A stretch of 64,000 bases of DNA from Smallanthus sonchifolius (lineage: Eukaryota; Streptophyta; Magnoliopsida; Asterales; Asteraceae), in assembly GCA_023525975.1 (NCBI GenBank), contig CM042021.1:101105501-101169500 (forward strand), written 5' to 3'. The notes beneath the pieces are model-generated. The model had not been told where the DNA came from and ran no database searches. It saw only the letters and a program-made list of their open reading frames with translations. This document shows positions 33,075 to 44,596 of the stretch, one piece after another. Position numbers and translations under genes: made by a program. Within the stretch, counting starts at the first letter, position 1; the number at the start of each line of letters is the position of its first letter.

Positions 33075-33530
33075 CTACTCCCTGGCTACCGGATACAAGT
33101 CCGGCCACAACGAGAGGATCGGTCTCGCCTGTCAGTCCCACCTAACATGGGCATAATAAGTATTTATTACAGGTATACATACACGGAGGATATTCGTATT
33201 TCATAAATTCATTTGGAAAACAACATTTTATAGATCGTAGTTCAGAGGAACTCACCTCAATAAGAACCTCCTTGTGAATTAATATAACAATCAATAACTC
33301 GATAGATCCCTAAATCATATCCCACATTATCATAACTAACATCCCTATCTTAGGTTTACGCAAAGGAACCTTAGGTATTTAGAAACCTTACATCGATACT
33401 ATCTACGGCAATTTGCAGACGAATTACCGAAAACCGGACTTTCAAGAGCGGACCGGAGCTCTTCATGGACCAGAGTGGAAGTGTGTGTTATGTGTGCTTT
33501 AAGTGTAAAATAATCAAGCTCAAGCTTTCA

Positions 33531-33830
33531 ATTTATAGGCTGGCCTAAGACCCGTAGTGGACCGCTGACCATGGTCGTAGCGATTCGCCACCGCCTCCGG
33601 TCGCAATTCTTTTGCTTTAGGCCCAAGTAGCGGACCGTTAAGATTTGGGCTAGCAATCCACCAACCCCATTTTCTCAGTAGCGGACCATTAAGGTCCGAG
33701 TAGCGGTCCGCCATAGGGTTTACCCGTGTGAGAATTCACCCGCTAGTCTATTGACACGTGGCATGCCATCATTAATCCCTTTATCCCCATGTAGCGGACC
33801 GGCAGAAGTTGTGGAAGCGGTCCGCTACCG
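33531..33830 (-). promoter_or_regulatory. TATA box and upstream dyad block of D LTR
   Basis: The minus-strand TATAAAT is at 33531-33537. Upstream of it (33549-33830) GTAGCGGACC and its complement GGTCCGCTAC occur several times, including arms GTAGCGGACCG/CGGTCCGCTAC about 20 bp apart near 33791-33831 and GGACC-ATTAA-GGTCC near 33685. The arrangement resembles that in L1 and L2. Confidence 0.65.
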
Positions 33831-33951
33831 TCCAGAATATAGAAATTTTTATTTTCACTCCTCTAACTTTGGGGAATTTACAGTTCAACCCCTGGACTTA
33901 TGTTTTTATACTTTTAACCCTTTATTTCTTTGGAAGTTTCAAGGTTCTGCA

Positions 33952-34898
33952 AATCTCCCCTCCTTCAAAGAATTTCATCCTCAGAATTCAATATCAGTCA
34001 AACAAACGAGCATGCTTAGCTTTCATTTGTTCTGTTAATTCCCAAGTTTGGTCGGCACCTTTTCGACCTTACAACTGTACCAGCACCATCGGTATAGTTT
34101 TCTTTCTCAATTTTCGATCTTGGGTTCCTAAGATCTTAACGGGATGCTCGGTGAATTGGAATTTGTCATCAATGTGTACATCATCTAATGTGATTGCCTG
34201 ATCGGGATCTGCTAAGCACTTGCGTAAACATGACACGTGAAACATGTTATGAATATCTTGCAATGCTTCCGACAATTCTAGTTTGTATGCCACTTCTCCA
34301 ACTCTTTCGATGATTTTGTAAGGCCCAATATACCTTGACCCTAATTTCCCACTTTTCTGGAATCGTACAACACCTTTCTAAGGTGATACTTTCAACATCA
34401 CATAATCACCTACTTGGAATTCTAATGGCCTTCGACGTCTATCTGCATAACTCTTCTATTGATCTTGTGCAACTTTCAACCATTGCTTAATCTGAACTAT
34501 CTTCTCAGTTGTTTCCGGTAAGATTTCTGGTCCAGGAAACTTACTATCTTCGACTTTCATCCAGCAAACCGGAGTTCTACATTTCCTACCCTATAATGCC
34601 TCGAAAGGTGCAACTTTTATGCTTGAATGGTAGTTGTTGTTATAGGAAAACTCGATCAATGGTAGATGATTATCCCAACTACCTATAAATTCAATTTTAC
34701 AAGCTATTAGCATATCTTCTAGGGTTTGAATTATTCTTTCACTTTGTCCGTCGGTTTGAAGGTGATATGATGTACTCATATAGACTCGAGTTCCCAATTC
34801 TTTCTGGAAACTAGTCCAGAACCTTGATGTGAATCGGCTATCTCTATCAGAGATAATAGATAATGGTATACCATGGCGACTCAGAATCTCATTGATAT
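33952..34898 (-). pseudogene. pol: Element D pol: integrase core and C-terminal region
   Basis: The minus strand encodes integrase core remains from YINEILSRHGIPLSIISDRD, with TDGQSERIIQTLEDML (catalytic Asp and Glu present), down to APFEAL near 34591. A damaged stretch follows, then MAYKLELSEALQDIHNMFHV (34293) and the pre-chromodomain HIDDKFQFTEHPVKILG. The chromodomain itself is barely traceable. Several frameshifts and stops are present. The PPT region (GAAGGAGGGGAGAT) touches the LTR. Confidence 0.8.
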
Positions 34899-34903
34899 AT
34901 AGT

Positions 34904-35372
34904 ATTGTAAGAACCAACAATATAATAAGATGACGCATCAAAGAATCACCAAGTTATTCAGATGTTCGGAAGACGATTTTTTGAGTTAGAAGAAAGTATG
35001 CGGCCACATACTCCAAAGGCCAGCAACATACTTGAAGTATGCGGTCCCGGCCCAGGCCCACCGAATACTTTCTATTTTAGTATAAATAGATGTGTTTGTA
35101 ACAGTATTTGGGTTAGACAACTGAGACAGTCAGAGGGTGGGACGAGTTAGACAGTTTAGACATGGTTACACGACTTGTTAAGCGATAGTTGTATTATTTT
35201 TCAGTGGTTTATCAATATACGAAACGTTTAACAATCAGTTGTGTCTCGTCCTCTCTGTTTGTTTCAATGTTGCCAAGAACCCAGAAAGTCACGTGTCGAG
35301 TCTGTTTCCGCCAGGTTCAACACGTCGTTGAATCCGTTGATTGAAGATCCTCAAGAATCCAGACCTTACAAT
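34904..35372 (+). mobile_element. L2: solo Copia-type LTR or small LTR-like insertion
   Basis: This 469-bp segment interrupts D's integrase. It is bounded by ATTGTAAG and CTTACAAT, with ATAGT on both sides (34899-34903 and 35373-35377). Inside are a TATAAATA (35081-35088) and dyads upstream of it, AGTATG-CGGCCA-CATACT and CATACTT-G-AAGTATG. Composition and size fit a Copia-type solo LTR in plus orientation (TGTAAG...CTTACA), except that two extra bases sit outside TG/CA at each end. A small TIR element is the alternative. Confidence 0.6.
35081..35088 (+). promoter_or_regulatory. TATA box in L2
   Basis: TATAAATA about 175 bp into the element, 40 bp downstream of the second dyad. Confidence 0.55.
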
Positions 35373-35970
35373 ATAGTCTGGCCAGCTTATCTATTGAATA
35401 GTTCTCATTAATGGGAATAAAGTGTGCCGATATGGTTAGTCTATCGACCACAACCCAAATACCACTGTGTCCTTTCTAGGTTGTTGACAACTTTGTAACA
35501 AAATCCATTGTGATTCTTTCCCATTTCCACACAGGTATCTCCAACTGTTGAAGTTGACCTGCGAGTTTTTTGATATTCAACCTTGACTTGAAGACAAGTC
35601 AGACATTTCTCTATATACCGAGATACAGATCTCTTCATATTTGGCCACTAGTAATGAGTCTTCAGACCTTTGTACATTTTATAAGCTCCGGGATGTATAG
35701 ATTATTTGGATTTATGAGCCTCATCCATCACTTTTGTTTGAATTTCTCCAAGTTTAGGAATCCAAATTCTGCTTCCAAACCTTAGGATTCCGTCATCGCC
35801 TTTGGTTAGTAATTTCTCTTTACCAACCAAGCGTTCCTTTTTTATGTTATCTTCTTGTAGTGCTTGAGTTTGAATTTCTTTAATCTGATCCATCCGATCT
35901 ATCTTGATTTCTTATCTTAATTGGTTTGATTCTCTATTTCTGACTTAATACATCTACTACGACATTAGCC
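35373..35970 (-). pseudogene. pol: Element D pol: RNase H end and integrase N-terminal region
   Basis: The minus strand carries NVVVDVLSQK (a decayed ADALSRK end of RNase H), the linker QEDNIKKERLVGKEK, FGSRIWIPKLGE, MDEAHKS, and the zinc region end KCLTCLQVKVEYQ, with a frameshift after it. It continues across L2 into the integrase core at 34898. The right edge is the junction with element E. Confidence 0.8.
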
Positions 35971-38611
35971 CAATCGACGGCGGAATACGTCGGTGCGGAC
36001 GTGTAGACTGTTCATAAGCACATGATCAATTACAGTTTCATATATTAATTTCATCAAGATTTCGTTACATAAGTTCAATCAACAACCAAAATCAAATACA
36101 TCCACATGTTCTAGTTCTTTGTTCACTAAGTCCAAATCCTATATGTTGTATCTTGCATATGATCTCATACACTAGTACCTGAAACATGATGAAAACACGC
36201 TCCACTAAAAATAGTTGGTGAGCATACATAGGTTTTGACACCACAAGTAATATCAAGATTTTGTGTATAATTTATATGATGCATGGATTAATAAGGCGAT
36301 TATGGAGAACCACTATTGTTTAAACTATGCGCACAATCAAACCTTGTGACTGATAAGCATAACACGCAGGTTATCCTTAAGTGTTTTCGGAAACAATCAC
36401 CCTAACCGGGTGGGTTGGTCAGACACAATAGACTTATCATTGTATACCATCGGCTTGTACTGAGTTAATGATTTCACATGCACTATGCACAAAAAGTATG
36501 TAAATGTTGTTTGCACTAATAGTATTCAAGCATAAGGAAAAAATTGCACACATGATCATAATGTTTGAATTGTAATAATTACAAGTAGTTTGAATGTAAT
36601 CATGTTTCACCCCAAAGATGTAAAAGTGAAGAAAGGGGTCATGTAAACTCACCTGAGTTGTGTACGAGTAGTGGATAGCACCACACAAGGATGCAAGTAG
36701 AAAACACGAGAGTTTGCCTGTGAACTGGTTACGTATGCCCTAGAATTAGAAGCTTAATAATTAGGGACACATGGGATATTGTGACGATGACACGCAAGAG
36801 CGAACGTCCTAAAACGCACTAACGATTAAAGAGTAGACAAACTTGTCCACGAGAATAGAGGATTTTCTTAATATAATAATTATTAAGATAAATACGTTTC
36901 ATGTCGAACGTTTCTAATTAAGAATAATATTAATAAATAAATATTCATATGTTTGTACCATTTAACTTATGGCTAGGAAAATAATATAACTATATATATT
37001 ATTTTTAAGTTCGTAGTATTAATAAAATAATCATTTATGTGGCAGGAATAATAAATATATTTTTTTATTCGGAGATATAAAATTGGGTAAATAATATAAA
37101 TAATTATATTATTTATAAGTTTGAAGCGTTACACAATGTTTATAAACGTGGTGAAAATAATATATAAATATATTATTTTTAAATCGGAGTCACGGGTTCA
37201 AAATAATATAAATATATTATTTTATACGAAGTCGTGGTGGGTTATAAACTAAACCCGAGCTTACGGGTGATTTACGAGGCTAAAACACAGTAATATAATA
37301 ATATAATAATATTGGAAGAGGTTTTGTATTTAAAATAATAATAAAAACTAGTTTAAAAACGAAATAGAGGTGGAGGGACTCGAACCCGGGTCTCCTCCCC
37401 CACAGCCAACATTCCTAACCATCACAGCCCGCTAGGTTATCGCGTTAATAACTCGGATCAAAAATGTTTTAACCTTTAACTCTCCCGTGTTCATCCCCTT
37501 CACGCAAACCCGATCGAATCCACCCTAAGTTCTATTGATATCGATCGCGAATGGACGAGGAATCGTAGGGCTTTTGTTGGTCTATGGATTTCGAACCTGA
37601 GGGTGTAGTTAATTGCAAAGTTATTAAGCTTTAGGTAGTTAAAATTTGGTTTGAAAAAGGCGATACCCTAGATTTAGAACACAAATACAAAACGATCAAA
37701 TCCGATGATAATGGTAGTTGAAATCATGGGGTTTTCAAAGAATAGGGGATGGCGAATCTGTCCATAGGATTTAATTCAGTTTAGGATGAGTCGGGGGTAG
37801 GGTTCGATTAACTCCGAATGATTATGAACCCTCGTTTCGGTTCTTGATTAATCCGATGTTACAAGTCCAAATTAGTATAGGGCTTTTATTCTAGGAGTGA
37901 ATACGAAACTGTGAGTATGTTTGGTTACCTCAATTGATGTCAGTCTGATGGTGCTCGACTAGAATAGGTTCCGACTTGCGTGGTTTCGGTCCCCGATGAC
38001 TTCGGCCACTTCTCTGATGAACTTACGTGTGTAAAAGGTTCAAGGATGTGAGATAAAGGTGTGCAGGGGTTTAATTCCAGGAATGATGATCGAATTGGTA
38101 CGAATTCGTGTGCATATATCGACAAAGTCAACGTTTACGGTTTTACTACCCATAATTGGGTTTAATTTGCGCATAAATGTGATGTTAATGCCCTAGTAAT
38201 GGTCGTTTAAGGCATTGAAGTGCATGTCAGTTACTAATAGATCGGATTTCGGTTGTTTGGACTTGGATTTGGACTAAGATCACACCGGTTTGACTTTCAA
38301 AGTCAACCAAATCAAAATTGGTTAACCTACAACATTAGTCCCTGTGATTTCAAGAATTAGAGTTTGGAAAGTGATAGAGTCAAACCCTGAGGTTTGAATT
38401 AAAGTTAAGAACAAATTTGTTTGACTTTCAAAAGTCAACTGGATTACAAAAACATGTGATTTTGACCTCAAAGTCAACAGAATGGGTTTTGACTAATTAC
38501 ACTACTAGTTCTTGTAGTTTTATGTGAATTAAAGTTTGAGAAATGGCAGGGTTAGTCACTGAGGTTTCTAACCGAGTTAACTAAGTTAACTGGAATTTGC
38601 CGGGTGTCACA
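35971..38611 (-). repeat. Element E 3' LTR
   Basis: It starts CAATCGACGGCGGAATACG (the TGTCACACCC tip is absent or changed) and ends GGGTGTCACA. It resembles the 5' LTR 41901-44596 throughout. It contains one tRNA-like module (37371-37435) and AT-rich ATAATA stretches (36850-37340). Confidence 0.87.
37371..37435 (-). other. tRNA-like module in E 3' LTR
   Basis: The plus-strand GGACTCGAACCCGGGTCTCC is the complement of a B-box (GGTTCGAGTCC) in a T-arm. A D-arm-like GGTTAGGAATG lies on the far side. It sits about 1.18 kb from the LTR 5' end. Confidence 0.6.
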
Positions 38612-38800
38612 TCATCCCCTAGATGAAGGAATTTTTGTCCCGAAAATTTGAATAGCACTTGAAGTGTTTGACGTGGAGTGCTTGAACAGATGAGGATACT
38701 CAAGCTTGATCTGATCCTCACGTTCCCAAGTAAACTCGGGGTCATGTTTAGATTCCCAACAAGCTTTGACTGTTGGTTCGGGGGGTACAATTGATAACAA
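38612..38800 (-). pseudogene. PPT and chromodomain-like remnant of E
   Basis: The plus-strand CATCATCCCCTAGATGAAGG is the complement of the PPT beside the LTR. The minus translation KHDPEFTWEREDQIKLEYPH is the C-terminal tail seen in B and J (PEFTWEREDQMKLKYPHL). This is the only trace of pol in E, so E arose by loss of nearly all coding sequence. Confidence 0.8.
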
Positions 38801-39394
38801 GATTTAGGTCTGATACTCAAGGTCAGGCATGAATGATGATAATGGATTTAGTTTGAATATAATTGGGGAGAAAACTGTCGAAGAATATTTTGGACTTCAA
38901 AGACGGAATGCATCACTTGAAATGCGAACGATGAGGATTTGATGATCAAAACTTGTTTAGGATGTAATCTAATATGTTCAAGAATGGTCACTGAATAAGA
39001 GGTTTTATAAACATTGGTCAAGGTCAAAATAATATAAAACGTCACGTGACACGAACAACGCTACTTCTGACGATATGGATATAGGATGTACCAATGGCGT
39101 ATCCACCACGCCCTAATCATATCGCATCAGTTTCGTTATTATATATCACTATATGTTTTATGTCATAACGCACGACATAATTCACTATGTTTTCCATGCG
39201 ATGACTTTTATAATTACGTGTTACTCAATTCATCGCATGGTCCGTATAGATCATCCCATTGTGTGTGGGTCAAGAGAGGACAAAAAATTACTTAGTTCAC
39301 ATCTATTGTTTTCATGTATGAGTTGCTAATAAATAAATGTGCCCCTAGATAGGAAGGTCAATCAGAAAACTAAAGAGTAGTAATGTGGCATAAC

Positions 39395-39635
39395 TTAGAG
39401 TTCCATAGCTTCCTCGTGTTTGAACAAGAATACGTCAAACCCTGAGTAGCTTAAAAGTTTATAGCTTCCTCGTGTTTGAACAATAATACGTCAAACCCCG
39501 AGTAGCTTAAAAGTTTATAGCTCCCTCATGTTTGAACAAGAATACATCAAACCCGAGTAGCTCAAAAGTTTATAGCTCCCTCGTGTTTGAACAAGAATAC
39601 GTCAAACCCCTAGTAGCTTAAAAGTTTGTAGTTTT
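39395..39635 (-). repeat. Four 60-65 bp repeats in E interior
   Basis: Units contain CTCGTGTTTGAACAAGAATAC and GTCAAACCCNGAGTAGCTTAAAAGTTTATAG-like sequence. Two diverged units are present in F at about 62650-62770. Confidence 0.8.
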
Positions 39636-39799
39636 CAACCTTAATGGATAAAGTGAATTATCATGCTTTGTGATCCATCAATTGCAACAATTGTACTCAA
39701 TCTAGTTCCATGTATAATGTAAACATCCAAGTTTCATGTTTAATCTAGTATCATGTACATTTTAAACAAATAAGTTTCACGTATAATGTGAACAACTTA

Positions 39800-40500
39800 G
39801 TATCATGTATATTGTAAGCAAATAAGTTTCATGTATAACGTGATCAATTTAGTATCATGTGTATTGCATTCAACCATGTATCATGTGATCAGTCTAGTAT
39901 TATGTATATTGTATTCAACCAAGTATCATGTATCATGTGAACAATCTAGTATTGTGAATCATGTGCTAAATCTAGTATTATGTATATTGTATTCAACCAA
40001 GTATCATGTATCATGTGAATAATCCAGTATTGTGTATAATGTGCTAAATCTAGTATTATGTATATTGTATTCAACCAAGTATCATGTATCATGTGAACTA
40101 TCTAGTATTGTGTATCATGTGTTAAATCTAGTATTATGTATATTATATTCAACCGAGTATCATGTATCAGGTGAACAATCTAGTATTGTGTATCATGTGT
40201 TAAATCTAGTATTATGTATATTGTATTCAACCAAGTATAATGTATCATGTGAACAATCTAGTATTATGTATCATGTGCTAAATCTAGTATTATGTATATT
40301 GTATTCAACCAAGTATCATGTATCATGTGAACAATCTAGTATTGTGTATCATATGCTAAATCTAGTATTATGTATATTGTATTCAACCAAGTATCATGTA
40401 TCATGTGAACAATCTAGTATTGTGTATCATGTGCTAAATCTAGTATTATGTATATTGCAAACAGACAAGTTTCATGTATCATGTGATAAATCCAGTGTTA
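39800..40500 (-). repeat. 78-bp tandem array in E interior
   Basis: About six to seven units with the pattern TCTAGTATTGTGTATCATG...TCTAGTATTATGTATATTG...CAACCAAGTATCATG. Because 78 is divisible by three, one frame stays open (40032-40526, repeating every 26 residues). F has a related array with a unit of about 132 bp. Confidence 0.85.
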
Positions 40501-41884
40501 TGTATCATGTGAATGCTCATATGTAAGTTACGGAATCTCATGAGTAACGTAAACTATCAAATTTTGTAGGTGGTCAAGTGTTGCGGACAAGCGTGTTGCT
40601 TGACGTTAATGTATAATGTGGGTAGTTGGGTTTTAAATTCTCAATCTTCTTGACGTTTATATGTAAGGTTATCGCCAATGCGAAAGGATTCATCCCTTGA
40701 AGTGCCTAGTATGTTCGTATATTTCCGAAGGTGCAAGATAACAAGAAGGTTTTGTAGGTGTTTAGAGTGATGTGCTTACGAATAATTGATTTGGGCTTTT
40801 TGTTTGTAAATGGACAAGTAATTATAATTTATTATTGTTTGTAATTTAATAATATAGTGAAAGTAATAAGTTGGATAATTAGATAAATGGATGAATAAAT
40901 AAAAACCTTTTATTTAATTTTAATTATCATAAAGAGAATGTTTCAAAGGAAAATAATGCCTAAATTGTTTAATAATTAAGCCAAGGTTTAATAATAATTA
41001 AATTTAACGAAACAAAAGTCATAATTAATTATTAATTAAGATAATATTTTTGTAAAACAAGTTGTATTAAGTTTCCTTACAAGGTGAAAAACTTTATAGA
41101 AAATTTATATTCTAGAATATATTTATAAACTAAGGGTTTGATAAAGGTTTTGCTTGAACAAGATAAGTGTTTTAATAAAATAGTTAGTTTACAAAGAAAG
41201 GTTTAGGTATGTATACTAAGTTGCAATAAATAAAATGATGGTGTTTAGATGGTACTCATTTGGTATCATAACCATATGGGTACTTTGACAAATCAAAGTG
41301 ATTCAAATTCTTAAACTTTCAAGAATACTTGCTTTAGCCTATAGGTGAATACTCACTTCAGGAATTCCCAAGAAAGCATACGGATCCTTCGATTGATTTG
41401 GATTTATATGAAATGCTTTCTTAGACAGAAGACCCAGAGTACACGCATTCACCCTCCCGGATTGCACATGTTCTTTACTAATTTTCAGAACTCAAAACTT
41501 TGACGGGATTTTAAATTTTTTTTAATAGGCTTTAGGCCTAAGAGTTTAAATTTTGTTCATAATTGATGATGGTGACATAATTCTCAATATGTAAGAGTGA
41601 AGGTGTATAAAGGCTTAGATATGAATAAGTATGTGGTAAGACTTAGGATAGCATTTAATGGGATCAAATAGGTAGCATGTAATCAAATAGTGTGGTAAAC
41701 AAAGTATTACATAGATAGCAATTTTATAAGCATGTGATTTATCAAGTAGTCTAGCACAAAAAAATGTCGTGTATTGTATCATGCGGTGTAATACCTAGGA
41801 TAACATGTAAGATAATCACGAAAGGGTGCCTTAAGGTTATAGACTAGGTCATTGGTTTCTAATAACCTAATTCTCTTTAACCAT

Positions 41885-41900
41885 GGCTCTGATACCAATC
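41885..41900 (-). promoter_or_regulatory. Primer binding site of element E
   Basis: The plus-strand GGCTCTGATACCAATC touches the LTR. Minus TGGTATCAGAGC matches the initiator-Met tRNA end. Confidence 0.9.
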
Positions 41901-44596
41901 TGTCACACCCCAACCGACGGCGGAATACGTCGGGGCGGACGTGTAAATTGTTCATAAGCACATGATCAAGTTACAGTTTCATATATTAATTTCATCAAGT
42001 TTTCGTTACATAAGTACAAATCAACAACCAAAATCAAATACATCCACATGTTCTAGTTCTTTGTTCACTAGCTCCAAATCCTATATGTTGTATCTTGCAA
42101 ATGATCTCATACACTAGTACCTGAAACATGATGAAAACAGGGTCAACTAAAAATATTTGGTGAGCATACATAGGTTTTGACACAACAAATAATATCAAGT
42201 GTTTGTGTACAATTCATATGATGTATGGATTAATAAGGCGATTATGGAGAACCACTATTGTTTAAACTGGGCGCACAATCAAACCTTGTGACCGATAGGC
42301 ATGACACGCAGGTTATCCTTAAGTGTTTTCGGCAACAATCACCCTAACTGGGTGGGTTGGTCAGACACAATAGATCTATCATTGTATACCGTCTGCTTGT
42401 ACTAAGTTAATGATTGCACTTGCACTATGCACAAAAAATATGTAAATGTTGTTTGCACTAATAGTATTCAAGCATAAGGCACAAATTGCACACATGATCA
42501 TAATGTTTGAATTGTAATAATTGCAAGTAGTTTGAATGTAATCATGTTTCACCCCAAATATGTAAAAGTGAAAACGGTGCTATGTAAACTCACCTGAGCT
42601 GTGTACGAGTAGAGGATAGCACCACACAATGACGCAAGTAGAAAACACGAGCGTTTGCCTGTGAACTGCTTATGTATGCCCTGGAATTATAAGAATAATA
42701 ATTAGGGACACATGGGATGTTGTGACGATGACACGGAAGATCGAACGTCCTAAGACGCACTAACGATTAAAGAGTAGACGAACTTGTCCACGGGAATAGA
42801 GGATTTTCTTAATATAATAATTATTAAGATAAATATGTTTCGTGTCGAACGTTTCTAATTACGAATAATATTAATAAATAAATATTCGTCTGTTTGTACC
42901 ATTTAAGTTATGGCTAGAAAAATAATATAACTATATATATTATTTTTAGGTTCGTACGATTAATAAAATAATCATTTATGTGGCAGGAATAATAAATATA
43001 TTTTTTTATTCGGAGATATAAACGTGGGTAAATAATATAAATAATTATATTATATATAATTTTGAAGCGTTACACAATGTTCATAAACGTGGTGAAAATA
43101 ATATATAAATATATAATTTTTAAATCGGAGTCACGGGTTAAAAATAATAAAAATATATTATTTTATATGAAGTCGTGGTTTGAAAATATATATTATTTTG
43201 AAAGTGGGGAAAATAATAAAAGTTTGGGTTATAAACTAAACTCGAGCCTACGGGTGATTTACGAGGCTGCAACACATTAATATAATAATATAATAATATT
43301 GAAAGTGGTTTTATATTTAAAATAATAATAAAAACTAATTTAAAAACGAAATAGGGGTGGAGAGACTCGAACCCGGGTCTCCTCCCCCACAGCCAACATT
43401 CATAACCATCACAGCCCGTTAGGTTATCGCGTTAATAACTTGGATCAAAAAGGTTTTAACATTTAACTCTCCCGTGTTCATCCCCTTCACGCAAACCCGA
43501 TCGAACCCACCCTAAGTTCTATTGATATCGATCGTGAATGGATGAGGAATCGTAGGGCTTTTGTTGGTCTATGGATTTCGAACCTGAGGGTGTAGTTAAT
43601 TGCAAAGTTATTAAGCTTTAGGTAGTTAAATTTTGGTTTGAAAAGCCGATACCCTAGATTTAGAACACAAATACAAAACAATCAAATCCGATGATAAAGG
43701 TTATTGAAATCATGGGTTTCAAAGAATATGGGATGGCGAATCTCTCCATAGAATTTTTTTCGGTTTAGGATGAGTCGGGGGTAGGGTTCGATTAACTCGG
43801 AATGATTATGAATCCTAGGTTCGGTTCTTGATCAATCCGATGTTACAAGTCAAATTAGTATAGGGCTTTTATTCTAGTAGTGAATACGAAACTGTGAGTA
43901 TGTTTGGTTACCTCAATTGATGTCAGGTTGATGGTGCTCGGCTAGAATGGTTTCCGACTTGCGTGGTTTCGATCCCCGACGACTCCGGCCACTTCTCTGA
44001 TGGAATTTACGTGTGTAAAAGGTTCAAGGATGTGCGATGAAGGTGTGCAGGGGGGTTTAATTCCAGGAATGATGATCGAATTGGTACGAATTCATGTGCA
44101 ATATCGACAAAGTCGACGGTTACGGTTTTAATACCCATAATTGGGTTTAATTTGCGCATAAATGTGATGTTAACGCCCTAATGATGGTCTTTTAAAGCAT
44201 TGAAGTGCATATCAGTTAATAATTGATCGGATTTCGGTTGTTTGGACTTGGATTTGGACTAAGATCACACCGGTTTGACTTTCAAAGTCAACCAAATCAA
44301 AATTGGTTAACTTACAACATTAGTCCATGCGATTTCATGTATTAGAGTTTGGATAGTGATAGGGTCAGTCCATGAGGTTTGAATTAAAGTTAAGAACAAG
44401 TTTATTTGACTTTCAAAAGTCAACAGGAATATAAAAACATGTGATTTTAACCTTAAAGTCAACAGAATGGGTTTTGACTAATTACACTACTAGTTCTTGT
44501 AGTTTTATATGAGTTAGAGTTTGAGAAATGACAGGGTTAGTCCCTGAGGTTTCTAACCGAGTTAACTAAGTTAACTCGAATTTGCAGGGTGTCACA
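41901..44596 (-). repeat. Element E 5' LTR (2696 bp)
   Basis: It runs TGTCACACCCCAACCG to GGGTGTCACA, matching 35971-38611. It carries a tRNA-like module at 43358-43421. The frame 43062-43280 is chance in AT-rich DNA. Confidence 0.92.
43358..43421 (-). other. tRNA-like module in E 5' LTR
   Basis: Counterpart of 37371-37435, with an intact B-box complement GACTCGAACCC and D-arm-like GGTTATGAATG on the minus strand. Confidence 0.6.

Larger units (their letters stand above)
32410..33951 (-). repeat. Element D 3' LTR (1542 bp)
   Basis: The plus strand runs from TGTCACATCCGTAAAC to GGTTCTGCA. It includes a TA microsatellite (33021-33070), a small dyad CCGGA-TACAAG-TCCGG (about 33090), a minus-strand TATA (33531-33537) and a dyad-rich block with GTAGCGGACC repeats (33549-33830). 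No gene. Confidence 0.85.
38801..41884 (-). other. Element E non-coding interior
   Basis: 3.1 kb without a recognisable gene. It contains a conserved block also in F (39040-39300, CACGTGACACGAACAACGCTAC), four 60-70 bp repeats (39395-39635), a 78-bp tandem array (about 39800-40500), a second block shared with F (40555-40740) and an AT-rich right part (40780-41880). Confidence 0.75.
35971..44596 (-). mobile_element. Element E: large non-autonomous Ty3-type element (LARD-like)
   Basis: A minus-strand element with 3' LTR about 35971-38611, PPT beside it, a 3.3-kb interior, PBS at 41885-41900 and 5' LTR 41901-44596. The only coding trace is a chromodomain-like piece near 38640-38800. It interrupts D's RNase H between INDYDC and NVVVDVLSQ, where about eight codons are lost, and the outermost 8-10 bp of the left LTR end are missing, so no TSD is seen. 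Its interior matches that of element F. Confidence 0.87.

Noticed and set aside
40032..40526. A 164-codon protein gene
   Set aside because: It is the translation of a 78-bp tandem repeat, antisense to element E, with no start context or domain.
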